Shown: piece after piece, positions 24,050-36,010 of the stretch
How the letters are laid out: every line of letters starts with the position of its first letter
Numbering within the stretch: the first letter of the stretch is position 1
Assembly: GCA_032622095.1 (NCBI GenBank)
Contig: CP136061.1
Span: 96,963,345 to 97,027,344 of the forward strand
DNA length: 64,000 nucleotides
DNA from: Siphonodentalium dalli
Taxonomy: Eukaryota; Mollusca; Scaphopoda; Gadilida; Siphonodentaliidae
Direction of reading: 5' to 3'
Notes under the pieces: generated by a model
Seen by the model: only the letters and a program-made list of their open reading frames with translations
Told to the model about the DNA's origin: nothing
Databases searched by the model: none
Program-made: the position numbers and the translations under genes

Positions 24050-24585
24050 TTAAAATGTACGATTTTTCGGTCTACTTTCACCATGAATCTCATAAAGCTT
24101 GCCATCTATATCAACAAAATCTTCAAATTGGGTATATATCTAGGAGTATAAGTGTGTACAATACTATATCATCGCACAGTATAATCCCAGTTCTTTCGTC
24201 CTGCCGAATGTTCTAAAACCTGACTTTTTTGCTGATTTTTTTGGTGAAGGGCGACACAATCTTACACAATACAGCACCTATGACAAAGGATGACATAATT
24301 GGCATATGAAAATGTATATGCCATGAACATTTCCACAAATTTCCAGGGTATTTCTGAGATCCCTCGTCAAAGCAATATTGAATTATCACCCATTAAGAGG
24401 GCAAAGCAATTGAAAATTAACATTTGTTTTTGTCTATTTTCACAATAAATCTCATATATTTTGACATCTATCAACGAAATCATGGCTTTACCATACTTGG
24501 TATCTATAGGTATGTAGACAGCTATATCTTAGTAGAAAGATATCCCAAATTCTCTGATTTTTTTTATTTTGTTCTGCCGAATTTC

Positions 24586-25146
24586 CCCAAAACAGTGACT
24601 TTTTGCTGAATTTTGGGGTGAGGGGTGAAACAATCTTACATACCACATCACTTATTGAATAGGTTGACATAAACAACACGTTGTCATATGCGGAATATAT
24701 CTCCGCAGTTTTCTACACTATATTGCAGATCGTAGGTCAAAATAATATTGAACTATTGCTGATTAAGTGGGCCAAAACAATTGAAAATTTTCAGTTTTTT
24801 TGTGTATTTTTACAAAAGAATCTCAGAAATCTTGATAACTTTCAGCACTATCATATTAGAAATATAGAAGTATGTAGAATACAATATCTTGGCGTAAAAA
24901 AATCGTGTTTCTCTACAGTTGTGTCGCTCTTAGCCGCTTTTATAAAAAATAGCTATTTTTGCTGATTTTTACCGCTTAAACCTATCAAAATCATTATTTG
25001 CATCATTTGTATATTTCACACCGGGTCCTATCCGGTGCACAATGTCATAACCTTCAAAATGATATGTCACAAGACCGTGTGTGGTGCCGATGGACTAAAC
25101 TCCTACTTCCAGTGAGCTTTTTGCGTTTGTCCGCTCTACTATTGGT
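24586..25146. repeat. Third unit of the roughly 350-bp diverged tandem repeat
   Basis: Continues the array seen at the end of the duplication. CCCAAAACAGTGACTTTTTG, GGGGTGAAACAATCTTACA and GAATCTCAGAAATCTTGATA align in order with 20570-20830. The remainder to 25146 is unassigned, but its last part probably belongs to the decayed gene that follows. Confidence 0.55.
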
Positions 25147-27690
25147 TTGAATTCCCCACAACGCTTCAATGTTGTTATCCATTTGGGAGATTTCCGTTTC
25201 ATTAAGGATAATTTTGGTTTAATCGGGGATGTGGTGAACCATTTTGCTTTTGAGGACATTGTGTTTCAAGCATGTGTTTGCTCTTCAGGGAGCTTGAATG
25301 GAGTTTTGTCTGGAAAGAATCATAACCGGTGTTGGACTGTTCATAGTGCATTGTCGGAAGCACTAGGAAGGCTACTGTTTGAAAGATTCTTGTTGGAGCA
25401 TGACACCCATATACCAGAAGTCTTAGTTCAATCAGTCAGATATTCGGATTTAATATATAACCCGACATCAATTCAATATGTTGATTTCATTGGCAAATAC
25501 CAATTGTTCAAACAAGCCATTCGACACGGGATGTTCGGTGAAACTGCAGAGTTCTGACTCACTCTGTATTTAGACCTGATTGAAGTTCAACACTTGGCAC
25601 ACCGCGCAGTACAAGAAAATATATTTGATTTACGCCTATTTCACTGGGAATACTTTGTTCCATTATATTTTGCAATACAGAAGACAAATTATGCAAGATA
25701 TGGGTGGCATTATGTTTAAGTACTGAAGCACATTGAAAGCTTGTATTCTGATCAGGGATGTGGCTAGAGGGGGGGTATGGGGGGGTGTCTCACCCCCCCC
25801 CCCCCCCCCCCAGCAGAGAGCTATATTTTCAATAGTTGGAAATTTCATACCTGCCACAACGAAATTTCACACCAACAATAGGTTGAAAATGTTCTTGTAG
25901 TTTGATTATAAAACAATTTATTGGGGGAATTTATTGTTTTTCGACCAATATTTGCATATGTTCCTATTTTTGGTCAAATTTTTTGACAGAAATGGTCATC
26001 AGTTGGAAATTTTCCAACCTTAGGGGGGTGACAGGTTGGAAATTTCCAACACTTGGAAAGTTTGTGTCCTGGTCTCTCCCCCGTGGCCAGTCAAAAACTT
26101 CTAGTTATTTTAAGAAAACAATATTGTCATACAATTGGTCAACATTGTCATTGGAATTGTCATCAGTTGGAAAATTTCCAACCTAAGTGGGGGTGTAGGG
26201 TTTGAAATTTCGAACAGTAGGAAGGCTTGAGGCTAGTCTAGATGTTAGGATTTTGCGATTTTCTTGTTCAGATTTCAAAATTTTCACACACCGGGCCGAA
26301 CCATGGTCGGCCCGGTGTGTCATTGCCCCATTCACATGGCCAATACAAAACTGCTAATTAGTTTAGCAAAACAATATTTTACTACATTTGGTCAAACTTG
26401 TAGACATAAATGGTCATCAGTTGAAGAATTTTCCAATCTGAGGGGGAGTATGAGGTTTGTAATTTCCAACACTAGGAAAGCTTCAGTTGAGGCCAGTCTT
26501 GATGCTAGGATTTGCGATTTTCTTGTATAGTTTTCAAAATTTTCTCACACCGGGCCGAACAACCATGGTCGGCCCGGTGTTTCCTGGTCTGTTGTCGGTA
26601 GCTGTGTGTATTTGTCTGGAATTAGATCACTAGTTGTTTTTTTGGGGGCAATTTTCAGGTTAAAATATCTTAATGTTCTCATACTGGGAAAATAGAAGCA
26701 TGGCTTATGAATATATAGGAAATTAGGCCTGAGCATGAGGTACAAGGGGGGGTGCAAATGGAAATATGCAAAAAGTTGTGTTGGTACGATTCCGACTCAA
26801 GGGGGGGGGGGGGTGCAAATGGAATTATGCAAAAAGTTGTGTTGGTGTGATTGCGACTCAAGGGGGGGGGGTGCAGTTGGAAATTCCCAAGGTGGACACC
26901 CCCCCCCCCCCAGCGGAGACCCTCTAGCCACATCCCTGATTCTGATTTGAAAAACTTCTGCGTGAAAAGGGGATGTCGGTATAAGTTCAAGAAAAGTTCC
27001 TTTTTTAAAGAGTAGCGATAGACCAGAGAGGCGAGCAAACTTTGAACAGGAAAGCCAAACAGCCGGTGGAATCAAAGAGTTTGCTTTAGATAGTATTTTG
27101 AGGTGGACATTAAATCGCCCAGAACAAGATAAGAATACATAGGCACTTTTGAAATTAGCCAACGTAGATAATCACAGTTCCAAATATAAACCGCTGCGGC
27201 CATCTCAAATTCTGAAATCGGAGAAACACGTGTGTCAGATTTAGTTACGGTTTTGAAAACTGACTACATTAATCCTTTCAATAAAGATATTGAGAAGACG
27301 TCACTCTTCCATTTAAATTACGGTATCCCCTTCCATTGCAAGTTTCCGAGGAAATTTTCTCGATAACAACAATTGGACCGGAAGCCTACAACTTTTTCAA
27401 ACAAGATCGTCTCAATAGTAGAAATGGAAGTTTCCATGACCCAATTTCTAGAACAAATTTGAAATTATTTGCAAGAGTAAATAAGAGTCACGGTGAAACG
27501 GAATTTACATGTAGAATCGCGGAGCATCGAAGCCAATATGAGTATTATTATATAGGGGTGTTGCTGTCTGCCTCACCGAAGTCTGAGTAAGTTATAGATT
27601 TTGATAAATCTCTCGCATACCCTCTATGCCCCGTTCCACTTAGCCCTAAGGGTGGATACACACATGCATGTAATTTCTGTATGTAAAATC
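25120..27690 (+). pseudogene. Decayed multicopy transposon-type gene, N-terminal and middle parts
   Basis: Conceptual translation in changing frames gives a consistent series of blocks that I recall from an unnamed family of long, multicopy invertebrate proteins. The blocks are IHLGDFRFIKDNF with CSSGSLNGVLSGKNHNRCW (25180-25345), LYLDLI...NYARYG (25565-25705), TAGGIKEFALDSILRW and NRPEQDKNT (27055-27130), EEIFSITTIGPEAYNFF (27346-27395), KLFARVNK (27465-27485) and YPLCPVPLS (27617-27645). There are at least three frameshifts or stops, and a hAT-like element at 25753-26938 splits it. No ATG opens the first block. Function unknown; I infer a mobile-element or transposon-derived gene. A C-terminal remnant lies at 29360-29757. 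Confidence 0.6.
25753..26938. mobile_element. hAT-like non-autonomous element, 1.2 kb
   Basis: Starts CAGGGATGTGGCTAGAGG, ends CCTCTAGCCACATCCCTG, flanked by a perfect 8-bp duplication ATTCTGAT (25745-25752, 26939-26946). CAGGG termini with an 8-bp duplication are typical of hAT. The interior repeats GTTGGAAATTTCCAAC-like words, long G and C runs, and two GC-rich hairpins (26286-26320 and 26547-26580) around ACACCGGGCCGA. Frames on both strands are proline/glycine artefacts of the homopolymer runs. A diverged relative is at 43440-44194. Confidence 0.88.
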
Positions 27691-29359
27691 TATGTATTTT
27701 ACATGGTCACACCAATCATTGATAGCATTAATCGCCTGCGCGCGATCGTTCCATTTCAACAGGCGAGACCAGTGAGTAGTTATAAGCCAAAATCAAACTA
27801 ACTGCTATCAAGAGATTTTAGGCCAGTCATAAACATGTCTTCTTTCACGGGTGCCGAAATGAATAAATCTTGTCTGATATCTGTTGCTGTTTTTCACAGT
27901 TTTAGTTCATTTCGAAAAGTGGATTTGAGTCCGTCGATTTTATACTTGATTTGTTTCTTGTCATTTCTTGGAAACAGGATAATCCAAAATAAAAATAAAA
28001 TGTGCAGACTTTTGAAGCTCTTTTATGACGAATGTGATACATGAGTGTTTAATGTCCCACACACTGACTCCCAATTTGAGCTCGTCCAGCAAAACCCGAA
28101 CGGCTCTCTGGCCCCACATTTTGGAACTGCTATATTAATACACATGGCAATCAACTAACTCATACATGGTGAATTCCATGTTAAGTGATTTAGCCTAATT
28201 GGACAACGCCGAGTCGTAAGGATAAGGATATTTGTTTCTCGACTATGCCTGGCCTGAGCTTAAATTTTAACAATCGATATGGTGCTCTCATGCCTTGAAT
28301 AACAGGCATTGGAAAATTAAGACAATACCAGTTTGTTGAGATTGCTCGGATCATTTTAGGGCGAGCTGATGTGATAACATTCAATTGGGATTTCCATGCA
28401 AATATCCATTACAGCGCCAAACAAATTAATGCAGGTACAGCGTTGAAAGAAAAAAGAGTCCCCCCCCCCCCCATTTTTAACCCAGAATTTACAGAACAGT
28501 ATATGTTTCTCAGACCAAAGGATGAACAAGTTCCTAACTGTCACAATTTTAGCCTGTACAGGCTTGAATTATCACGTTTTGGACTATAATCCATGATTGG
28601 GGAGGGGGCTGGTTCTCGAAAGTTTCGAATAACCAAGGGATTTAGTTGAATGTATCGGCCGGGATTATCTGGGCAAGAATGTACAACATAATGTTTTACT
28701 TAAATATTCCATAGTTGTAAATTGTGCGTATATAACACAAGAGAGGAAAGTAACGTAGTTGTGAACTCGTAGATAGACAACTCTTTTCTCGAATGAAGAC
28801 ACACAGCAACGCCACCTTCTGTACCTTAAAATTTAAAGCTGTAATAATATGTTCATAATTATATGAACTTATGAATAGCATAAATTGCTGCATATGATAT
28901 TAATCACTCATAGCAAACAGGCACGACAGATGAGCACAGCACCACCTTCTGTACCTTCAAATTTAAAGCTGTAATAATATGTTCATAATTATATTAATTT
29001 AGCATAAATTGCTGCATATGAGATTAATCACTCGTAGCAAACAGGCACGACAGATATGACTGTCAACTACAATATTTCGTGGCTTCAGGGGGTAGGGACT
29101 CATGGTGCTGCAACCCCCCCCCCCCCCCCACCCATGTTGGGGATCATAGCCCCTGAATTGGAGAAATCCTGGGACCATCATTGGTATAAAATCAAGAGAA
29201 GACTGACAATGATTTAAACAGAACGTCCAATATTTGGGTTATCGCGCGAACAATTATTTTAAGCGGCCTGACGACTTCGTCCAGTCAACAGCTCTCAACG
29301 CGTTCAGAGCTTGATTCACTACGGTCAAACATAGCCGCAATGATTGGGCTGTCAGCAGA
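27691..29359. other. Decayed interval between two parts of the transposon-type gene
   Basis: The length (about 1.7 kb) fits the missing middle of the decayed gene, but I could not follow conserved blocks through it. It contains a 130-bp tandem duplication (28805-29057) and C-runs near 28460-28473 and 29107-29120. Confidence 0.4.
28805..29057. repeat. Two-copy tandem repeat, 130-bp unit
   Basis: CACCTTCTGTACCTT starts at 28813 and 28943. Both units continue through AAATTTAAAGCTGTAATAAT and TAGCATAAATTGCTGCATATG to AAACAGGCACGACAGAT, with a few substitutions and a small deletion in the second. No coding signal. Confidence 0.85.
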
Positions 29360-29757
29360 CACATATTACATGGTCTGTATGATCCATGTAAAACGCCAAA
29401 TACACGTTATTTACAGAGATTACATGCATGTGTGTATCCACCCTAACGCTGATGGCACACGCAGAGTTAATGCTAAAAGTAAATTACAAAATGCAATTCT
29501 GTATTATTCACAAACACCTATTCTACCACCATGTAAGGCATCATTGAATTAAGTTACAGTATCCGTGCAAACATTGTTGCAAGAATTTGGCGATTAGCAG
29601 GAACGGGGCAAGTGGAAATACCCCCTTTGTACAAACATGGTTGGACGGAAGATTTCCAAATTAAATGGATCGAAAAGGCATTCCCTGATGATATACAGGG
29701 TTTCCTAATGGATTGTTACCTCGACGAGTCTAACGGAGATGAAGACAGTGACATTTA
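29360..29757 (+). pseudogene. C-terminal remnant of the transposon-type gene
   Basis: Two overlapping frames read ILPPCKASL (about 29519-29548), then, after a -1/+1 shift, RANIVARIWRL (29568-29600), then IPPLYKHGW and AFPDDIQGFLMD, ending at a TAA near 29757 after an acidic tail. LPPC...RAN..A.IW...HGW is the C-terminal signature I recall for the family of the 25-kb gene, so this is probably the same decayed copy. The cysteine-rich tail of some relatives is absent. Confidence 0.5.
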
Positions 29758-30045
29758 AAATCAGTGATAATCTAACACAGTGTATGGTGTAGCCTGTCCA
29801 TTATAGATGTACCCTGTATCACATACCATTGGTGTTTCTTTTTCTGTTGTTTTGCGTTGTCATGCACACCAGTTGAATTGAGATATTCTGTTGCACTTCA
29901 GTTGAGTATTTTAATTACGTTCGTTGTTTCTGACAGAGCAGCATGCACTTATCCCATACCTACCTCCGCCACAGCCTGGTCTATATTATCTCTCTGTTTG
30001 GCAAAGAAAGTGGAACAATTCTAAATCGATGCTTGCGAGTCAGGT

Positions 30046-30374
30046 TTAAAGTGATGTGAAACACACCGGTAGGGTGATCAAATAGAAATTGAAAATAATC
30101 TTGCTTAAAGTAGTTATTTTTTACGAATATTAATCAATATGGACAACACACACCGTCATTCTTATATATTAATTACTACAATGACTCTCGATGGCGAAAT
30201 AATTTGTGTTAGTTTATCGCCAATAGTTCCGTCCCGAACCGAGATGTAAATATTTTTAAAATTGAGTGTAGTTCAGACGATGTTTTCTATGGAGTGGTAT
30301 GATCGATTTCTTTGAAATTTTCAAAGATGTTAGTAGAATGCTACATTCCCCATGTTGGCATAGCGCCTGAATAT
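30046..30374 (-). mobile_element. 5'-truncated LINE copy (3' end), copy a
   Basis: Minus-strand sequence from the last codons of a LINE reading frame through the 3' UTR to its end at TTTCACATCACTTTAA. It matches 38733-39066 (same orientation) and 53505-53930 (opposite orientation): CCATAGAAAACATCGTCTGA, GAGAGTCATTG-type sequence, AAGAATGACGGTGTGTGTTG. The coding link is inferred from the 53.5-kb copy, which extends further 5'. Confidence 0.7.
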
Positions 30375-30378
30375 ATAG

Positions 30379-30543
30379 AGAATACCTACAGGTTTTGGTT
30401 GAATACCCGGATTTTCTCTTGAGTGGCTACAAGGAAGTACAGAATTTCCACGAGCGGCTGAAAGCCACGAGTGGAAATTCTGTATTTCCTTGTAGCCACG
30501 AATGAGATAATCCGGGTATTCAACCAAAACCCGTAGGTGTTCT
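30379..30543. repeat. 165-bp near-perfect palindrome
   Basis: Left arm AGAATACCTACAGGTTTTGG pairs with right arm CCAAAACCCGTAGGTGTTCT. Pairing continues through GGTTGAATACCCGGAT / ATCCGGGTATTCAACC and AGAATTTCCACGAG to a small loop near 30460. It begins immediately after the LINE end at 30374. Probably a tiny foldback MITE; no target duplication found. Confidence 0.8.
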
Positions 30544-31932
30544 TTTTATTATATGCGCTACGTTATAATACCCCCCCCCCCCCAAAACTGCTAGTTTTGT
30601 CCTTCAGTTCACTTCAAATTGTTAGAAATCTTCGACATCTGCATTTTGTTTACATTCCATCAATTGATCTGCTCACCACTGAAATGACAAATATCGAGCA
30701 TATCCGCCATAAGAAATAGTCCCAATTGTTTTATTCTGAAATGATGCGAGAAAATTAATGATAATATTATAAGTCTTTATTTTGCGAGAAAGCACATGGC
30801 TGACAAGTTATTGATACGGTTTGAAACTTAATGTGATTCGCCGCTATAAACCGGAAGTAATATCCGAGACGGTAATAATATTGTGTTATCCATCGCCTCG
30901 GTCCAGTCGATGGATATAACGCTCTACGCCACGGTAATTTTCAACTATTTAATGGGGAAGCATATAATAAACTAAATTATCAATTTCACGTGACCGAACA
31001 AGTCAATAATATATCTTTAATGATAACATGGTATTTATACAAATTCAAGTCGTTGCAGAGGCTTTTCACGGGAGATTGTATTTTTGCAAAAGGCAGAAAA
31101 TCTCAGACTGAAGATAATTGAAGACAACCTTGCATAATTTGAAAAAGTTTGTTAGAAACTACTAGTAAGTGGGGTATTGTAACACATGTAACATATACAC
31201 GTAACTGTAGCAGATGTATTGTCATTTAAATGTGCATGTCATGTTAAGAAATTGGCGCCAGTCGGACAGTGAGTAGGCAATTTATTTTAATGACATTAGT
31301 TGTCGGCTAAATTGTACATGTGACTCTATTATTTCACCGTCTGGCAGAACAGCTTCTGGCAGTTTTAATTTTGGCATACTAATAATAATGTTGTAAAAAA
31401 AATTATTATAAATTCGAAAGCTTGTGAATCTGGTTCAATTTCAACATGCAAAACACACCAGTGCCAATTGTTCTGGTTACAGAGACTATGGCATATCTTG
31501 AAACAATTTTGTTTACGGGCGGTGGTTTTTATGCCAAAGGTATGCAGAAAGTTTAGCCTGAAGAGAATTGAAAGCAATTCAAAATAATTTGGGAAGTTTG
31601 TCTGACAAACTTAAGCGTGGTAATGTAACAGGTTATATAGATATGCAGGATAGTTATCATAATAATAAAGGCAACATGAATTTTAAATTTTAAATTTGTT
31701 ATTTTCTTAATATATCTGAAAATTAGAAATTGATTTGTATCCATATAGTTGATATAGAGATAAGACATAACGGAAACATGGACGCTTTAGTAAGCTTGGT
31801 AATATGGGTGTTTGGTATATCTCAGTAATGATTTATTATGTACATGTGATACACATAATTCTTGCTTGTCATTATAACGAAAAAGTGTCATGCATGGCTG
31901 TGGCGTTATTGATTCTTTAATTCAAATCTGAA
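30544..31932. other. Intergenic, nothing recognised
   Basis: C-run near 30571-30584. No frame over 71 codons and no repeat recognised, apart from a short AAAGGCAGAAA/AAAGGTATGCAGAAA resemblance around 31090 and 31535 suggesting an old local duplication. Confidence 0.4.
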
Positions 31933-32159
31933 GAGAAAATTAGGTGTGTGAAGTTAGTTCGACGTTGGATGTACGTTCGATATTCGCGTGAAGTTAGTTC
32001 GACGTTGAACATTCGATATTAAAAAAAAAATCAGTTTTCGTTTTATGCATGAGGGCGCTCCATGGGTCCAATTCGTGCTCTCCCACTGAAACTTCGTCCG
32101 AAATTCCGCGCTTTTCCTGTTTTCCAGACCGTAGCTGGACTTTTTACGTCCATAAACAA

Positions 32160-33252
32160 TCATTTTCTAGAACGGGAAGTGTGGAATTGCGAAAACAAAT
32201 CTGCGACCTGAATTGGTGGGAGGGGGGAGGTGGGGAATAACTTTATTCTTAAAACTTTGATGTCAGATAAGTTTCTTGTTTTGTGCATTAGATTAGACGA
32301 TCCTTCAATCATGATTAGACAATCCTTCAATCATAAACAATCATTTTAGGAGCTTTTTATTTTGTGCATTAGATTAGACGATCCTGCAATCAAACAATAA
32401 ATGTATAGAACTGGAAGTCAATTGAGAACAAAAATCTGCGATCTGAATTGGTTGGTGGGCGGGGTGGGGGTGGCGAATAACTTTATTCTTAAAATTTGGA
32501 TGTAAGATTAGCTTCGTATTTTGTGCATTAGATTAGACGATCGTTCAATCATAAACAATCATTTTCTGGAAGTAGAATTGCGAACAAAAATCTGCGATCT
32601 GAGTTGGTTGGTGGGCGGGGTGGGGTGGCGAATAACTTTATTCTTAAAATTTGGATGTAAGATTAGCTTCGTATTTTGCGCATTAGATTAGACGATCGTT
32701 CAATCATAAACAATCATTTTCTGGAAGTAGAATTGCGAACAAAAATCTGCGATCTGAATTGGTTGGTGGGCGGGGTGGGGTGGCGAATAACTTTATTCTT
32801 AAAATTTGGATGTAAGATTAGCTTCTTATTTTGTGCATTAGATTAGACGATCGTTCAATCATAAACAATCATTTTCTGGAAGTAGAATTGCGAAAAAAAA
32901 TCTGCGATCTGAATTGGTTGGTGGGCGGGGTGGGGTGGCGAATAACTTTATTCTTAAAATTTGGATGTAAGATTAGCTTCTTATTTTGTGCATTAGATTA
33001 GACGATCGTTCAATCATAAACAATCATTTTCTGGAAGTAGAATTGCGAAAAAAAATCTGCGATCTGAATTGGTTGGTGGGCGGGGTGGGGTGGCGAATAA
33101 CTTTATTCTTAAAATTTGGATGTAAGATTAGCTTCTTATTTTGTGCATTAGCTTAGACGATCGTTCAATCATAAACAATCATTTTCTGGAAGTAGAATTG
33201 CGAACAAAAATCTGCGATCTGAATTGGTTGGTGGGTGGGGGAGTGGGTGGCG
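32160..33252 (+). repeat. Satellite array A, 155-bp unit
   Basis: AATAACTTTATTCTTAAAA begins at 32476, 32631, 32786, 32941 and 33096, exactly 155 bp apart; an earlier start at 32236 belongs to a longer, rearranged unit. Each unit contains TTTGTGCATTAGATTAGACG, TCAATCATAAACAATCATTT and a G-rich block GGTGGGCGGGGTGGGGTGG. Middle units differ by only a few bases, which suggests recent expansion or homogenisation. Confidence 0.95.
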
Positions 33253-34069
33253 AATATGTCCACGTACTTATACGACATTATAGCTGTAGAGAACGCAGGC
33301 TATATTAAGTGGCTGATTGAGCTGACATTTGATCATTATAGTCCCTCCCATACGAGAACTTCACATGCCAATCTACAAATGCAGACATGATCAGCGTCAT
33401 GCGTTTTAATTATCGAATATCATAGCGGGACTGAAAAACACGCACATTATCTACTTATAATAGAACTTGTTTTAGGTAGATAATTAACTTAGAGTTGCCT
33501 CATTTTGAGTCGATAATGTGCTGAAAATAAGAGCGGTTTAGTCACATTATCGATTCGTATATAATGAGGCGATTCTAAGCAGATTATGCGGACAATGACA
33601 CAATTAACCCAAATCACGACTTTTCAGGTGTGCGCTATATAACATGCTTTTTCACTGTGGTACGCACCATAAAACGACACAAGGGGTATGAGTCATTATC
33701 TCCTTATCTCAGAAACAAATAATCACATTATGTACCTAGTTCACATTATAGGTTGATTACGTGCTTATTTTCGCGAAGATATAGGAAATTTCGGTTAACA
33801 TATCGAAAAAACAAATCGCAGAAAAAATGATCGCACCAGGAGACTTCTCTAGACCTAATTCGTGCTCTCCAACTCACAAATTTTCCACTTTTTTTAGCCG
33901 AAATTTTATTTCACGTAGGATATTCATTGGATTTTCAGATATTCATTCGAGATTCGCGTGAAGTTAGTTGGACGTTCGACGTTGGATATTCGATATTCAG
34001 CACTTATTCGTTATTCGCCACCCACCCAGGGTTTTCGGCAGTTTTTTCCGACCATTTTTTGACACCCAC

Positions 34070-36010
34070 CCCCCCCCCCCCCCTGACCCACCAACCAACT
34101 CAGATCGCAGATTTTTGTTCGCAATTCTACTGTCAGAAAATGATTGTTTACGATTGAAGGATCGTCTAATCTAATGCACAAAATAAGAAACTAATCTGAC
34201 ATCCAAATTTTAAGAATAAAGTTATTCGTCACCCAACCCCGCCCACCAACCAATTCAGATCGCAGCTTTTTGTTCGCAATTCCAGTTCCAGTTCTATAAA
34301 ATGATTGTTTATGATTGCAATATCGTCTAGCCAAATGCACAAATTAAGAAATGTATATGACGTCCGAATTTAAAGACTAATGTTATTCGCCACCCCCCCC
34401 CCCCCCCCCACCCCCACCTCAAATTCCGATCACAGACATTTGACCGAAATGTACTTTTAAGCCGAGAGATTGAGCATTTGCGACCCAGCGAGCGCCTGAT
34501 CGCAAAATGTTTGGCGAAAGGGTGCTTCCATGTACAGCAAATGACTTAACATTATTGGATCCCCTAAATGCACAAAACAAGAAACTTATCTAGCGTCCAA
34601 GTTTTAAGAATAAAGTTATTCGCCACCCCCACCCACCTCAAATTCCGATCACAGATGTTTGTCCAAAATGTACTTCTAAACCTAGAAATTGTGTACTTGC
34701 GATGCAATGAACGCCTAATATAATACATAAAACGAGAAACTTATTTCGATATTACGAAATGTAGTGGGAAATGTTATTCGCCCCCCCCCCCCCCCCCCCC
34801 CATCCAATTAAGATAACATCAATTTGTTCGAAGCTCTACCTCCACTTCTAGAAATTGAAAAATCACGATTTAAGGATCGTCTAATATAATCTAATGCACC
34901 AAATAATGGACTCTTCTGAAATTCGAGTTCCAAGCAAAGAGTTATTCGCCAACCCCTACACCACCCACATCCCATTGCCACCTGAAATGCAAAGCACAGA
35001 GATTCTCAGCGAAAGTTTGCTTCCAGATCCAGGAAACTGTTAACATTCATGGATCGCCTAATATATAACACAAAATAAGAAACTCATCTGACATCAAAGT
35101 TTTAAGAATAAAGTTATACGACACCCCCCCCCCCCCCCCCCCCCTCCACCCACCAACCAATTCAGATAGCAGAATTTTGTTCGCAATTTCACTTCCAGAA
35201 AATGACTGAAGGATCGTCTAATATAATGCACAAAGTAAGAAACTTAGCTGATGTCCGAGTTTTAAGACTAATGTTATTCGCCCCCCACCTCAAATTCCGC
35301 TCACAGACGTTAGATCGAAATGTACTTCTAAACCAAGAGATTGAGCACTTGGGCGCCTAATATAAGTATGTCACAACATTTTGAGCGAAATGGTGCTTCC
35401 AGATCCAGGAAATGACTGTCAACAATGCACAAAACAAGAATCTCATCTGACATCCAAGTTTTAAGAATAAAGTTATTCGCCCACCCCACCCACCCCCCCC
35501 CCCCCCGCCCATCACCGATTCAGATCGCAGATTTTTGTTCGCAATTCTACTTCCAGAAAATAATTGTTTATAATTGAACGATCGTCTAATCTAATGCACA
35601 AAATAAGAAGCTAATCTGACATCCAAATTTTAAGAATAAAGTTATTCGCCACCCATTCCCCCACCCACCAACCAATTCAGATAGCATATATTTGTTCTCA
35701 ATTCCACTTCCAGTTCTATCAAATTATTGTGAACTTATGATTGCAGGATCGTCTAATCTAATCCACAAAATAAAAAGCTCCTAAAATGATTGTTTATGAT
35801 TGAAGGATGTCTAATCTAATGTACAAAATAAGAAACTAATCTTACATCCAAATTTTAAGAATAAAGTTATTCGACACCCCCACCCCGCCCACCAACCAAT
35901 TCAGATCGCAGATTTTTGTTCGTAATTCTACTTCCAGAAAATGATTATTTATGATTGAACGATCGTCTAATCTAATGCACAAAATAAGAAGCTAATCTTA
36001 CATCCAAATT
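34070..36010 (-). repeat. Satellite array B, inverted and diverged
   Basis: The same unit as array A in reverse orientation: CCAACCAATTCAGATCGCAG, AAAATGATTGTTTATGATTG, AGAATAAAGTTATTCGCCA. Spacing is irregular, units are more diverged, and the G-rich block has often become a pure C-run on the plus strand (for example about 34070-34083, 34396-34409, 34783-34800, 35125-35144). The difference in divergence shows the two arrays have evolved separately. Confidence 0.85.

Larger units (their letters stand above)
20941..24585. repeat. Tandem segmental duplication, copy 2, with MITE insertion
   Basis: Second copy of the 3,165-bp unit, longer because a family 3 MITE with its TTAA duplication (473 bp) has inserted and a small replacement added 7 bp. 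The corresponding site in copy 1 (around 20404-20415) is intact and empty, so the MITE arrived after the duplication. Beyond 24585 the ancestral sequence continues with a third unit of the roughly 350-bp repeat. Confidence 0.93.

Noticed and set aside
26545-27162. Proline- and glycine-rich frames on both strands in the hAT-like element.
   Set aside because: They arise from C/G homopolymer runs, change frame with run length, and lie in a non-autonomous element.
32160-33252. Considered a CRISPR-like array because of its regular spacing.
   Set aside because: The unit repeats as a whole (155 bp) without unique spacers, and the context is eukaryotic.
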